Assembly (NCBI GenBank): GCA_018806985.1
Contig: JADANN010000442.1
Span: 437,001-501,000, forward strand
From: Angiostrongylus vasorum
Taxonomy: Eukaryota > Nematoda > Chromadorea > Rhabditida > Metastrongylidae
DNA: 64,000 nt
Direction of reading: 5' to 3'
Within the stretch, counting starts at the first letter, position 1; each line of letters starts with the position of its first letter. The position numbers and the translations under genes are program-made. This document shows positions 1 to 13,738 of this stretch, piece after piece. A model generated the notes under the pieces. It searched no databases. It saw nothing but the letters and a program-made list of their open reading frames with translations, and was not told the DNA's origin.

Positions 1-93
1 TTTGTAAGATTATCGAATTTGCGCTCCCATTGCTCGTAATGGGAAGATATTCCATTTATCGATTCCGGCATATCACATGGATTATTGGAGAGT

Positions 94-3000
94 TTATATC
101 CTCCTGGTTTGAGTTATTCGATAGTCGTGAGGAGGACAAGCGATGCACGTGATGTTTATTACTAACTGAACTCTTAACAGACGAGAGGTCTGGTTCGTTA
201 TAGGAAGAGACTGTTCTACTAGAGCTATTCTAATGCTATAAAAAAAAATCACCTTTAGCTCTTTCTGACAGTGTCCACAGTTTCTCGTCAGCATCTAGAA
301 CAATATACAGCAATTCGACGTACGGTATCATAGATCTGGAACATTGACTTTAGTCTTAAACAAAACAAAAAAATACCTCAGTGTGTCAAAACGATTTGTA
401 AAGAACCATGCATTAGAGTCAAATTATAACCTCCAAGAAAGAACGATAACAAAATGATGGACAGCCTCCGATGGCTTTGATAATGAATGAAGACCGTAAT
501 TCTAAACAAAATGTCAAACTAACGAATATAGCAATTACCTTAATGAAATGACGAGATCGCATGCAGCGCCAGCACGGCAAAGCTGTGCACCAGGCTGGTG
601 AGACAGCATTTGTGCGCACAGCTCATACGCTACCTGCAAAGTTCATTAACCATCGTAATTCATTCATCATCATCATCATGGACATATTATTCATTTTCTG
701 ATACAGAATTACTGAAGTTCTAGTTTTCAAGATTACTCAAGATTGAGTTATGTGGTGTGACCAAGGTTTCAAAAAAGTAGTTCTTCGTCATTCTCTAAAT
801 AAGGCCAATGCTTTCGGTGAAATTTCTGAGCCACAAACCTGTATTGGGAAGATAAACAAACAAAGGCACATTTTCCATACGGCTATGGTTGAGAAGAAAT
901 AAAAGCGAAACTTGGTAAGAAGGATAAAAAGAATAAATCACTCCGGGTTGATCAATCCCTCAGGGATGCGCCATGCATTCGATTTCACTAAACATCGTTT
1001 GGAGGTGATTGAATACATATTTGGCCTTTAAAATGACTCGCGACGGCCTACGATGTATGGAGGCAGTGTTGCTATCCCAGACAAGTCTTGTACCACTTTG
1101 CTGACACCGGAGGGATGGGCATCTTGGTGGGCCATGGGCGCTGGGATCGACTCCACGTGTATGTTGCAGGGCGCCTCCGACCACTGCGCCACAAGCACCC
1201 CAAACTTGGTTTAGCTTTTCAAAAATATGGCCAGTCCATGTTTTAATATAAGGATGACCAACATTAATTGTATTAAGCGGAAGACCAAGAAAAGAAGAAA
1301 ACAAAACAAAACATGAACAAACCATAAAAGTAAAAAAGCACTAGGATGATAATGAAGAGTACCCAATGAGAATCAAAGAATACCTACCCTTGGAACATGA
1401 AGATCAAATGTTTCGCGATAAGAATACAGCCTGTCAGTGACCTTTCTGTACTCCTCGGAAACAGATTCCTAAAAGATCAAATCTAATGGAATATCTCAGT
1501 TCGATGCCTACAAATGCGTAAAAAAGGAAACACTGAAAACGCCGCTTAATCAGAGGCTTCTTTGTGCTATTATCACACAAAACATTTCGCAAAGTAGCAG
1601 GATGATTGAGAAGGAAATGGGAGCTGAAAAAGAAGAGAACAAAGGAAACAGTCTAAAACGATAACAAACTGGCACCTACTTTTGTTGGTTTAACGCGATA
1701 ATCTATTGACAATTTGTGTGAGATCGGCAATTCACCGCATAAGGGCAAAACCCACACTAAACTTGAGACCACATTTGGTATTAACTCCTAAAATACATAA
1801 ACAATTTCAAAAAACACACACACACACACACACACACGTAGAATTCCAGACAAGACGAAGAAGAACAGTACTTCAACTTCGCCATTAATCAGTTTGCCAA
1901 GTTTATTAGGAGTTCCTTCCGGTGCTGATGGATCGAGCGCTTCAATCACAGCATTTTCGATCACTACTGTCCACTCCTCCGCGTGACCGACAGCTCTAGC
2001 GACTTCTAATTCAAACAGTGTTCTAAAAGGTACTTCAATATTATAGATTACTCACGAAACCCGCTTATGACAGGGGAAATATAGATCTTTTACTTGTTCC
2101 TAGACAACACAACTTTCATTTGACATAAAAACGTTTTACGAGCAGTACGAAACGAGAACTTACTTATTTTCCAGCATAGACGTGCTTGATGTCATTATTA
2201 GAAGGGCAACAAAAGGCAACTCAAGCGACCATATTTTGCCGAACCAGTCAAAACAAACCTAAACCTGCTAAGGCAAAGAGTCCAGAATTAAAACCTAAGT
2301 GTTGCAATCAAAAACGAGCAATATTGGTAAGAATAAACGGTTAACTACATCATCGATTAGCTACTAAAAAGATTTTGTCGTTTTGTGATAAAGTTACAGC
2401 AAAATTGTCACTATACAGAACAGAAGAACGATCAGGATGACAGCACTGCTTTTAAAACATTATTTTCACCAGGTAAGAGGAAAGCGGAATCTTGAATCAG
2501 TTAAGAGATATCTAGAGTAAAAACCATTAGTAGTATCCAACGTTGATCAACTCCTTAGGGAAGCGCCAAGTATTCGATTCCACCAAGTATTATAGAGGCG
2601 AGTGAATGCATATCCAGCCTAAATAATGGTTTGCGGTGGTCTAACTGTATCAAATTGCTGTAGCGCTGTGGCTCGAGGCGCTACTGCGGCACACATATGG
2701 AATCGATACTCGCGCACATGGCTCACCAAGCCCTCCATCCCTCCGGGGTCGGCAAATCGGTACCAGACTTATCTGGGAGCATAGCAGCACTCGTTCGATA
2801 CATCGGTGGGCCACCGTGAGTCATTGTAAAAGGCCAGATATGCATTCAATCTACGCTCCAACGATACGATATGATGAAGTCGACATGCTCTTAGGGATTG
2901 ATCAACGCCGAAAGCTCTATCCCTTTATTTAATGGAAGATCAATTTTTCGATTTCGAAAAGAAGGAAAGCTTGGTAAGCCAATGGCACAGGATTGAACGA

Positions 3001-6000
3001 TTCCATCACCCTATTACACCATATCTACAGTAGGTTCCAATAAAGACTCCACTTCTTTCGCTTTGCGGTGAACTTTTGACAGAAGGTAGAAGAGGTTGGC
3101 ATATTCATGAAAGCCCTAGGCTGGTGGAGCCACGACTTCGAAGGATTAAGAGCAGCTCGCGCGGTTGGTCCTGTTAGTTCATTTGAAGCTTAAATCCACT
3201 CCTTGGCATCACTCTACGTTTCATGGATCAAACAACCCCACTGAGAAGGTGGCGTATTGGGAGGCGTTCTCCTGGAGTCTACTGTACTGTTCTTTTCGCC
3301 CATTTTTCATTATAATTCTAACTACATGATAAGCCTATCCGTTTTTCGCCATCGATCTATGTTCCCCTGTAAATCGATGATGTGATGAGTTCCCAAGATT
3401 CCAGTCATACGTTTTGTGTGGCAGTGGATTTTCAACAGACATTGTTCAAGTGCTTTGTGGTGCGCAGAGCTTTCCAACCGGTTAAACTATTATCCCAATT
3501 TAGTGCAACATTATAAATCACCTGGATAACCGTTGAATCAACGCTATGAATAAGCATTCCAAGTACGACACCTGGTCGGTGGCTTGTCCAAACGCGGCAC
3601 ATGCTGCTATTCTTTTGTGTAATTCGCCCTTCATTTTGTTGTGCATGTATTATATATTGGACCCCCAAGGCTTGAGGTACTTGTCTGAGGTGGTTTTTGT
3701 AGTTAGAGTACCATCCAATTCGATCTGTTCACTTTTAAATCATAGGCTCTTCGTGAACTCTCTTTTCTTCCGAGTTATGCGCAGTCCTCTCCTTTTACCC
3801 GCTTCACAGGACCCACAGCGTCCTTCTTGCCTCACAAGTATTTCTCGAAAAGATAACGATGTCCTCAGTAAACAAATAATTGACGAGAACTATTAATAGG
3901 AATAGTCATTAATTTTTTCAGCAATTACACCATCTTCGCTTTACTGATGAGGTCATTCCTATAAAACTAAACATTAGCCGAGCTGAACGAATGCTTGCCG
4001 ACTTTGATAAAGCCTGTGGAAAGATTGGTCTTCGACTAAATCTCACAGAAACGATGTTCATAAGGAACGGATATCTCCGAATGCTCCAGTTAGACTATCT
4101 AGATCGGGAAATCAACATGATGAACGAGTAAGCTCCAGAGCTGAGCAGGAGGAAGCGAATGACTTGGATAGTTTTAAAGATCTCTGAGGATGTAGTGAAG
4201 AGAACAAAGAACACCCGACTCCGCGCCCTTTTTCGACTCTACGATTCTTTTCTGGTCTAACATATGCATCAGAAACTTGGCCGATGCGTAAGCAGGATGA
4301 AAATCATCCAGCGTTATGAAGGTGCAGTCGAAAGGGCGATATTAAGAGTATCCCATGTCACACAAGTAAGGGAAGGGGTCGGAAGCTCCGACCTGCGTAA
4401 CGATCAAAAATCAATTATGCCGTTCTATATGCCGAACTGTCGAAGAAGGTGTGCCGGATACGGAGTGCCTATGAACGACAACCGATGGACAACAGCCGTT
4501 AATGACTGGATTTCTCTGGGTGTCAAAGACGCAGTAGGAAGAGCACTGGCCCAGTGGCCACAGTTTTTCGTGGGAACCCTAGAAGAAAGATATGATACTC
4601 AACGAGTCTCTAGAGCCAGTAGAAACTACTGGGATACTCTTGCACACGACAGGGGAAAAATGGAAGATCAAGTGGCATCCGCTCGAGTCAGTCGACGATA
4701 AACGGGGCAATAAGTGATACACATAATGTGAGAGATAATCCTTTTTGAAATAATCTGCATCATCGAGCCTGCTCCATTTTTATTCCCTTTACTTACTGAA
4801 TCCACGTCGTTCGTGTGTGACTGATTATAACAGAATTAGCAGTGTCCATCGAACTTATCTTACTAAGCGCAATCGAAGACGAATGAACATCTAAAGGCAT
4901 ATGTTTACCTTTGCTTTTCGAACAGCTGGTGAAGCAGTGAGACCCGCATCCATCAACAGACATAATACTAGTTCGAAAGTATGCCTTGCTCCTGATCCAA
5001 GCAACGGGATATCCACGTTTAATTTTGGAGACCACACCTCATCTGGACCCTGTAAACACAAAAGTGGGGGTGTGTAAATCTGACATAACCAGTAATATTC
5101 TTATGAACTACCTGTAGAGAAATAACTAAACACTGAGCAAAACTAATGAAACCAAAAGTAGCAACGAATAGGAGGCCTGGCGGTTGGGTAAAGCACTTTC
5201 CATACTACTGATATTGAAGACAGTGAAAAAATAAAAAAATTCCATAAACAACAAGGCACCATGAACTCAATGCTCCCGGAAGGTTCCGCATATACTTCAA
5301 GCTTTGAAGGAAATACAGAGGTAGCAGACTCGATGGTAACGCGAACTTGTTGTGCCACGCCTGCTAGAAGGTCTGAAAATATAAGTGAACATCTAGTTAT
5401 AATACAAACTTGTTCTCTTGATGAGTAGACACGATGTTGTTACTGCAATATGTTCACGATAGTTAACGTTTCACTGAATTTCGCCTCCCTCAGAGCTCGG
5501 AAAAGTCAAGTTGGTATGCAGTCTAGCATTCCATAACCTCAACGGAAAGACCCCAAGCCTCGATTTCAGTTCCGCCTGAAACAGTTTCTCCAGGCACTTA
5601 CTATTTCTTGTGAACCTTCCATTTACTGATGGAGGCAACCGCAAAGACTGTACATGAGTAAGTAATGTGCCGCTCTTAGGTCAGAATATCAGCCTGAGAT
5701 ATTGCGTGAAGTGACGCGTGATAACAAGGCATTTTCCGCTCCGTTTTAATTCCTGGAATTGATCCAAGATGTCTTGAGAGCTCGGTGCATTGAAGCTTCA
5801 GATTCCTGTGTGAAGATGGTCACTTCCACTTTAAAATCTTCTTTGTTATGTTTCTGTGCCGTTTCCTCATCTCGTGGAGCACTTAGTCTAAATATACCGT
5901 CTAAGTGTTCTCTTATACGCAGGTAGACTACTCCAATAAGTACATGTTGGCAAAACTGCTAGACTGTCCTCGTTCAGAAATCTAAAAGTTGTCCATCATA

Positions 6001-9000
6001 TTGATATCTCGACTCATTAGAACATTCGGAGATATTCATTCCAATGATGGTGGATATGTTAACAGGAAAAATTTCTTCCTCATGAAGATCGTTTTCGGGA
6101 GCTTTAATTAAAGACTAATCCATTCACAACCGTTTTCGGAGAGGGCCAAAATTCGTTCTAGCCAGCTAATGATTGGTGTTGTAAGAACGATGTCATCAGC
6201 AAAGCGAAGATGGTGTAGTTTCCGACCATCGGTTTTCACTTCCATCTTATCCCATTCTAACTCTGACTCTGCGATTTTTACACCGCTCACAAAGGATCTT
6301 TATGCATTGAGTAGCGAACTGAAATGAAAAGCTTCAATGGCCGATCCTGTCTCAATTAAGATGGCTTTTCCAAGTCGACAAAAGAGACAAAACAGTTTCT
6401 TGTGCTCTTCTGATATTTCAGTAAGTCTTGATCGTGTGAATGCGATCTATAGCGCTGACTCGTTTTCGAAACCTGTTTGCTCGCATGGCTCTCCTTCGTC
6501 CAGTGTTCCTTCAGTACTGATGAGGACTACTCATATGCTGAGTAGGGAAGCCCAAAACACGCACAGCTTCTATATTACACTACCGCTTCTAGTTATTAGA
6601 AGTTCTTCGTCAAGTCCATAAAGGTGGGATAAAGCGGTCTCTCATTCAAGCGAATATCTCTAATGTCTCGTTATCGCGTGGTCTTTCGTACCAAACCGTT
6701 TTCAAAAGCGTGCTTGCTCACAAGACTGTCCTTTGTTCAGTGGTCTGCCAAATTTTCTTAGGATGACTCGAGTGAAGGCCTATGGGTGACAGGCAACAGG
6801 CTGATTGGGCGGTAGTTGCCGACATTGTGGAGTCATCCTTTTTGAATAACACGGCCTTCCTTCCGTTGAGTAGGAATTTTGCATTCTAACAGGTAATGTG
6901 TGATGAGCCGAACCAGTGTGTTGATGGGAGATGGCAGAAGGTTCCTCAGATGTTAAGATCTTATCCTGCATTGACCTGGTGTTGTTCAATTCTTCACTGA
7001 CGATATATCACGTCTAACTTCGAAAGAGAGAACCCATGGTATGATACATCCAACCTACCTTATTTCATGCGAGAAAAGGACGACGTGGTTATTGAAGAGG
7101 TCCGAGTAGTAATTGTGAATGATTTCTGGAAGTTGTAACTGTTCCGTCTGGACATCAGAGTGCAATCATCTTGGTCTTTTAATTGGCCAAGTTTCGGTGC
7201 GCTTTGTGAATGTTTGTCCTAGCTTCTGTCATTACTGCTGTTCATATTCTCCTAAATTTTTTTCTCTCCTTTCTGTACTGTTAGACAGGTGCAGGTGATC
7301 ACTGAAGACGGCTCGTGCTAGCCTCTGGCTCGATTGTTTCTGGAGACAGGCATCTTTTGGTTACCCTCTTGGTCACCTATGAACTACCGGCATCCAATGC
7401 GCTAACATGCAGAATAAGCCAATCGTACCCTCCGCCGATTCTGTCGATAGCGGCACCTTCCCAAAAGCCGACGATGTAAACAAACACAGTTTGTGTGCTG
7501 TTTTTTGCTTTCTGATAGCTAGAATACCGACTTCCGCAGAATGCATTACAACCCTGAAAGCAGATCAGCAGATTATATTATACGGCAACAGATCATTAAT
7601 CGTCCTACGTAAAACGGCAATGCGAAGTGGAAATACGGGCGGTGCTCCACTCCATCACATTCAACTTGACGCTACTACGGAGACCCACGTAGCGAGAACG
7701 AACATCTGCGAAAAATGGAAACGTATCAATCCGGGTCTGAAGGCGAGAAAAAACGACGAAACGCCCGCTGGATGGAACTTTTTACCAATCTCGTGTTAGC
7801 TGAATGATCCACAAAAAACAACCAATTCTTAAATTCTACAGCTTTCTCCTTCCCGCATGGATCTCGTGCTAATGAAGCGATAGTCTGTTCATTTGCAAAA
7901 TTTCGGAACAAGAGTGGCATCGGTTAGGCAAAACCTTCGATTTACTATGATATGGTTAATTTCGTTGTGGTACTGGACGCGCCACGTTGCTTCGCGACTA
8001 ACCGGCACGAGACCCCTCTATGAAGGAGATCCGGCGTTTTCAATGGTTCGCCTATGAAGGAGGCGAAGTCTTTGAACGCAATTTCGGCCTAGGCTTGGTT
8101 TCTGAAGCATTTCCCATAAAAGAAGTGGTTGATAGGCTTGAAGGCGTCCGTAAGCGACAGGTCTGAAAAATATGGTGGGTGAAGGAGTTGCTCGGTAAAG
8201 CGACGTGTTGCTATTCCGTACGGCCTCCAACTGTCGAGCTGTTTCGACCTTCAAATCTTTTTAGATCCTTCAAAACCGTCGTGCATACAGTTTCTCCTTC
8301 CACGAAAAACTTCACTTTACTTACTTGTTGGATACTTGGATGGTCCGTCACGAGTTGTGCGGGCCCCAGCACACACGCCATTCGTTCCTTTCTCTCGCAA
8401 TCGTAGTCCATGGTAGTGGTCTTGTTCGAGCATGGTAGCGCTTGCGAGTCTCGTACCGTGATTTGTAAAACAACTGCATGAGGGTACAGCAGATTAACTT
8501 TTGTTTACGAACACCTCCGCCCAACGTGTGGGTGGTTGTCCTGGGAGACGTTTGCATTCTCTTGGAGTCTACTCTACTGTTCTTTTCGTCCATCTGTCGT
8601 CCGTTCTTCTCATTATGTGACCGGCCCATCTCCGGCCCATCTATGTTTCGCTATCGATGTATGTTGTCCTGGATCTCGAAGATGATCTCGAAGTCCAAGT
8701 GTGAATTCGTAAAAGTAGGTTTGTGGAAACCGTTGTTTTAAAATTTGTAGTCCCATCTTCTAAGGTTTGTCAAAAAATCCAATGTACACAAACGCTTTAA
8801 CTTCTATTTTCGGCCCATTATTTTTTTATGACAAGGTATGAGGTGGAAACCGATCATGATTGTCGAAACCGGTAGAACACTATGTGAGCTATAAAAGAAC
8901 ACCTAGACAGTTAGCATAGAGCTAAACAAAAGCACTCCAGTAGGCGCGTAGGACATAGACACAACGGGCAAGATTTTTGAAGTGGAAGTCACTATCATCG

Positions 9001-12000
9001 CACAAGAACCTAAAATTTCAGCGCGCAAAACCTCGAAGCATACTAGAGAGATTCCAAGTATCCAAAAATAAACCGTTGCGTATAATGTCTCGTTATCACA
9101 AGAGATTTCACACAATATCTGAAGTTGATAGTTGGACGTGAGAGTGGCTCATTACGCTTCCATCTCTATACGGTTGTTTTTCCACGTGGGATACTCACTG
9201 GAAGACTCATACCGAGCGGTGAGTGTGAAGAAGCTGTTCTACATCCAACAGGCATCGTGGTTTTCGTGTTGAAGTTTTGAGGCTGTTTGGTTGACTAGGT
9301 TGCGGTTAACCTGACACTGGCTTTGAAGGAGGGGAAATCTGCCGTAAGGTCAGCTTTCTAGTGAATAAGGTATGAAGTAACGACCTCTTATTTGCTTATC
9401 AAGAAAACAACGAACCACACATAGTGAATTTATTCAAAACAACTTAATAAATATATATACCGTCAGAGTGCCAAGGAAAAGTTTCCACTAAAGCTTTTGA
9501 AGCTTTAAATTCCTCAAGTATTACAGTTATCGAAAAATTATCCATAGTTGTCGAACACAACTAGTACGGTCAATAATGTGCTGAATTAGGCCACACCGTT
9601 AAATTTCTCTACTAAAGCATAGAATAAAGGATAAAGCCCTCGGCGTTTATCTATCCCTGAGAGACGCGCCATGGATTCAACCTCATCAAGCATCATTGAA
9701 GGTGATTGAATGCATATCTGGCCTTTACAATGACCCAACCAGTGCTCTTATCCTCCCAGATAAGTCTGGTACCAATCTGCCGACCCCCGGAGGGATGGAG
9801 GGCTTGGTGAACCTCGGGCGCCGGGATCGACCCCAGCTGTATTGCAGGGCGCCTCCGACCACTGCACTACACGTGCCCTTACACGCAGAACGGCATGATG
9901 TAATAACATCGCATGCTTCACAGAAAATGTAGGCATAAATGAATATGATGAATGCGGTGTGCAGAGGCCTCTATTGTAAAGCGGGTAAAGCGGTGAGTTA
10001 AAAATAGGAAACAATCCCACCTTTACTATTGTCGATCCACAACATATTTGGCATACTCTGTACAAATATCGTAACGAAATGATTCATAGCATTGCACGTA
10101 ATGTCGATGGATAATGCATCGTTGAAGAGTACTGCTTCGACACTGTGCAAAACGTAACAGCCACGAGCCGTTGTCACACCAGTTACGGTCTTAAATAGCA
10201 TTTTAAGAAGTTCCATACAGTTATTGAATTAACACACAGTATAAAGCGATCTAACTCACTATCACGTTCTGGCCTGGAGTGATCAATTGATTGGAACAGG
10301 TCAACAAAAGTTCTTTACTGTTCAATGGAGGAACAGATGACTGCGACTTATTTAGTGTCACTATGCGGCACACACAATCACGTTTCCTAAACACATGTAG
10401 ATCTTCCTTTTATTGTAATCGGCATTTGTCCTTTATGAGCGAAAACCACTTACACTGAAAACAACATCACATACTGGCTGTTTCGTTGGCGACTGCACAC
10501 GCTGATCAAGTTCTCGAAGTGTTACTCGCAAGCAGAGATTATTAATTGGAATAGGGAAGAGCGAAGTCAAATCAAAGTCTATCGATGCATCGTTAGAAAT
10601 TTGTACAATTGGCGTAAAACCAGTCACTCTGACACGAAACAACTTCTTAAAGACGACGACCGATTCAGCCATGCAAATCTGTTTATTCCTTCTCTTCTCC
10701 AGTTGTTCAGTTAAGTATTCGGCAAATATTTTCCGATCAACAAGATTAGCAGCGTGAAGAGCTATAAATAGACGATATTCCTGCAACTTGTCGTATTCGT
10801 CTTCGTCATTTAAATGAGATACAACGCGTTTCATAACGTCTACCACGACTTGAGTGTGACAACCACTACTTAGCAAAGACGAAATAAATCGCATTTCCAA
10901 ACGTAACGCTCCAGTACCTCGGCTATTCTTCCTCATCCACTCTGCCATTCTCCAGCCGACATACACGGCTTGTCTGTTACGTCCCCACTGTAGCAGTGTG
11001 GCCGTAGCCGTGTCGTATGCTTTCGACAACTGAGCTGTGAAGCTGCTGGAAGACTGCAGCATTTCTCGAAGAAATTCAGGACTCTCACTGGAATCATTCA
11101 CAGAAAGCCAGTCAAGGAGATCTCTTGCTTCTGACGTATCGCTTTCCGATAAATTCGATAAGTCCAACATCTAAAATGTTCGCAAGAAAATAATGTCAAA
11201 AGTCAAGGCGATTATCACCATTTGTGTAACATAAAGATCACTACGACAAAATTATAACCTCACTAACAAAAGACACCCATCGAAACAAAACCGCCCACCC
11301 ATAAGTGCAGAAGTGAAGTAAATTTTAATTAATAAGTTAACAGAAGCATTGTACTATTTACAACATTTAGGAAGTAGCCAGTAACGTCCCTAAAAATTGA
11401 AGCTGTAACAGCTGCAATATCGAACAACAAATATGGTTCGTGTGTATTCGTTCAAGGTGTGATATTACCTCATTTGTCAAAGTTCACAAGTGTTTTATTT
11501 TTTTTATTTAAGGTTTTAATCTCAAAATAAGAGATCGAGACAACAAAACCGTCATACGATGCCACATGTTATACAGACGTTTACTTTTCTAGAAGAAATC
11601 GTCAATGAACGTGGGAATCCCTAAAAACATCAATTACGTGAAAATTGAAATGCCCGCAAGCAGAAGATGGTGCCTTTACGACGTCTTTGTGAAATCAAAG
11701 AAAATTTTATCGTTACGAAAAAAGTGGGAACGTCTACGGTAGAATTATATCCAACAAAATTACTGCTTACGTAAGCGCCGAATAGAAGAGAACCGGGGAT
11801 TAAATGCTGAGTGTTAAAAAAAAATCAAAACCACGGCAAAAATATCCAATACCACCTGCTCTAATACTAACCTCTGTCGACTAACAAAAAGCGTTTGAAG
11901 TGTCGAAATGAACGTAATCCCATCAACACTCGTCGACCAAGGAGCAGAACCCATCCTACATAAGAACTCTGTCTGACTGCTATCGGAAATGCACTACAAA

Positions 12001-12965
12001 AAATACAACTTTTCCGTCGACTTCTCACCACATCCATAGGAAACGGGGTTCGACATAGTGACACAATATCGCCAAAGCTGTTTAGTGCCGCACTGCAGTG
12101 GATAATGAACTCACTCGCTTGGGATGAGAAACGCATACACACTGATGGAAAATTTCTATCAAACATTCGTTTTGCCAACGACATTGTCACCTAGTACTAG
12201 CGAAGCAGAGATGATGATCAACGAGCTCAACGAAGGAGGGAAAAAAGATCGGACAACACATAAATTGGAAGAAGATCCAGTTCATGAAAAACTCCTGGTG
12301 TGGGGGAATACCAATCAACAAAAAAAAACCATAATCAAATAAAATAACTGCATAAAAACCAACAAAAAAGGCAACTTATGAACAGTCAAAAAACCAAACT
12401 AAATTAAACCCTCTCATACCTCTTACCATCTTAAACAACCAAAAAACGAAACGGGAACAAGAGGAACAAATTGAACTGGATGGTTTTGCGATTGCAGAGA
12501 CCACCTCGCACTCATACCTTGGGTAATTAATGAACATGAAAAAATGAAAACAACATGAAGGAGGAACTGGATAGAAGAACGAGAGCAGCTTGGGCCGCAT
12601 TTGGGCCCATCAAAGAAGTCACCGACCAACTGAAGGACCCAAAAATCCGCGCTCACCTTTCCAATTCAAGGGTCCTCCAAGCGCTCACAGACGAATAATG
12701 AAAAGAACTGTAAGATGGGATCTATGGGAATACAAGCGCCCACTAGGACGACCACCTACACGTTGGTAGGACGCGTTCCTAACCAAAGTTAATCATCTGC
12801 ACATGCAATTGCAGCTACTTTACAGATCACGGTATGAGCCTCGCACGTGCCACCTTGTTCAAATAAAATCAAAATCATGGGAGACGACTGCAAGGGAAAG
12901 AAACGAACTGCAAAATGTGTTGAAATGCGCACAACTCGTAGAGATAGACAGTGCAAGTGTCCAAG

Positions 12966-13030
<65 letters not shown>

Positions 13031-13707
13031 ACACATACATACTCCTTCGGTTTACCGCCTCATCGTAGCTGAGAGGTATTCCTGACTGTCGCGCTGCCAT
13101 GTACAACGGCGTATTCATCTCCCCAGCAGGGTCTCCCAAGCTGCGAAGGAGTTCCACGTTTCAAACAGGAAGCCCAGCTAAGAGTAAGCCAATACCAGGA
13201 CCCACCACCGTTCTGGTATCAAACTAGTCGCATGGTGACAAATCTCCTGATCCACAATGGCCGCAACTGCCTGTGGTGGTAACGACCTGAAGCAGACTTT
13301 AGCTAGGGTGACCTCGGGACCCCAGGGAACCACAACAGCGAAAGCAGCAAAACGCCGAAAAAAAAAGAAAATTTTGCTGGGGTGATGCAGTGAAGACGGG
13401 CCATCCAAGTATCCAAATAAAGGATAAAAAAAGCTCTCGGCGTTGATCAATCCCTAAGGGATGCGCCATGCATTCGATCATTAGACATCGTTTGCAGGTG
13501 ATTGAATGCATATCTGGCCTTTCCAATGACTCGCGGTGGGCTACCGATGTATCGAACCAGTGCTGGTATCCTCCTAGACAAGTCTGATACCAATTTGCCG
13601 ACCTCGGAGAGATGGAAGGTTCGGTGGACCATGCGCGCGGGGATCGATTCCACGTGTATCTTGCAGGGCGCCTCAGACCACTGCGCCACATGCGCCCATA
13701 TCCAAGT

Positions 13708-13738
<31 letters not shown>

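Noticed and set aside
2000..2050. Reading [11 protein letters not shown] as coding
   Set aside because: It resembles the family, but an in-frame TGA lies just upstream with no good acceptor. The 33-nt intron has perfect splice sites and phase.
12789..13157. Several open frames rich in Tyr-Ile
   Set aside because: They are translations of the TA microsatellite.
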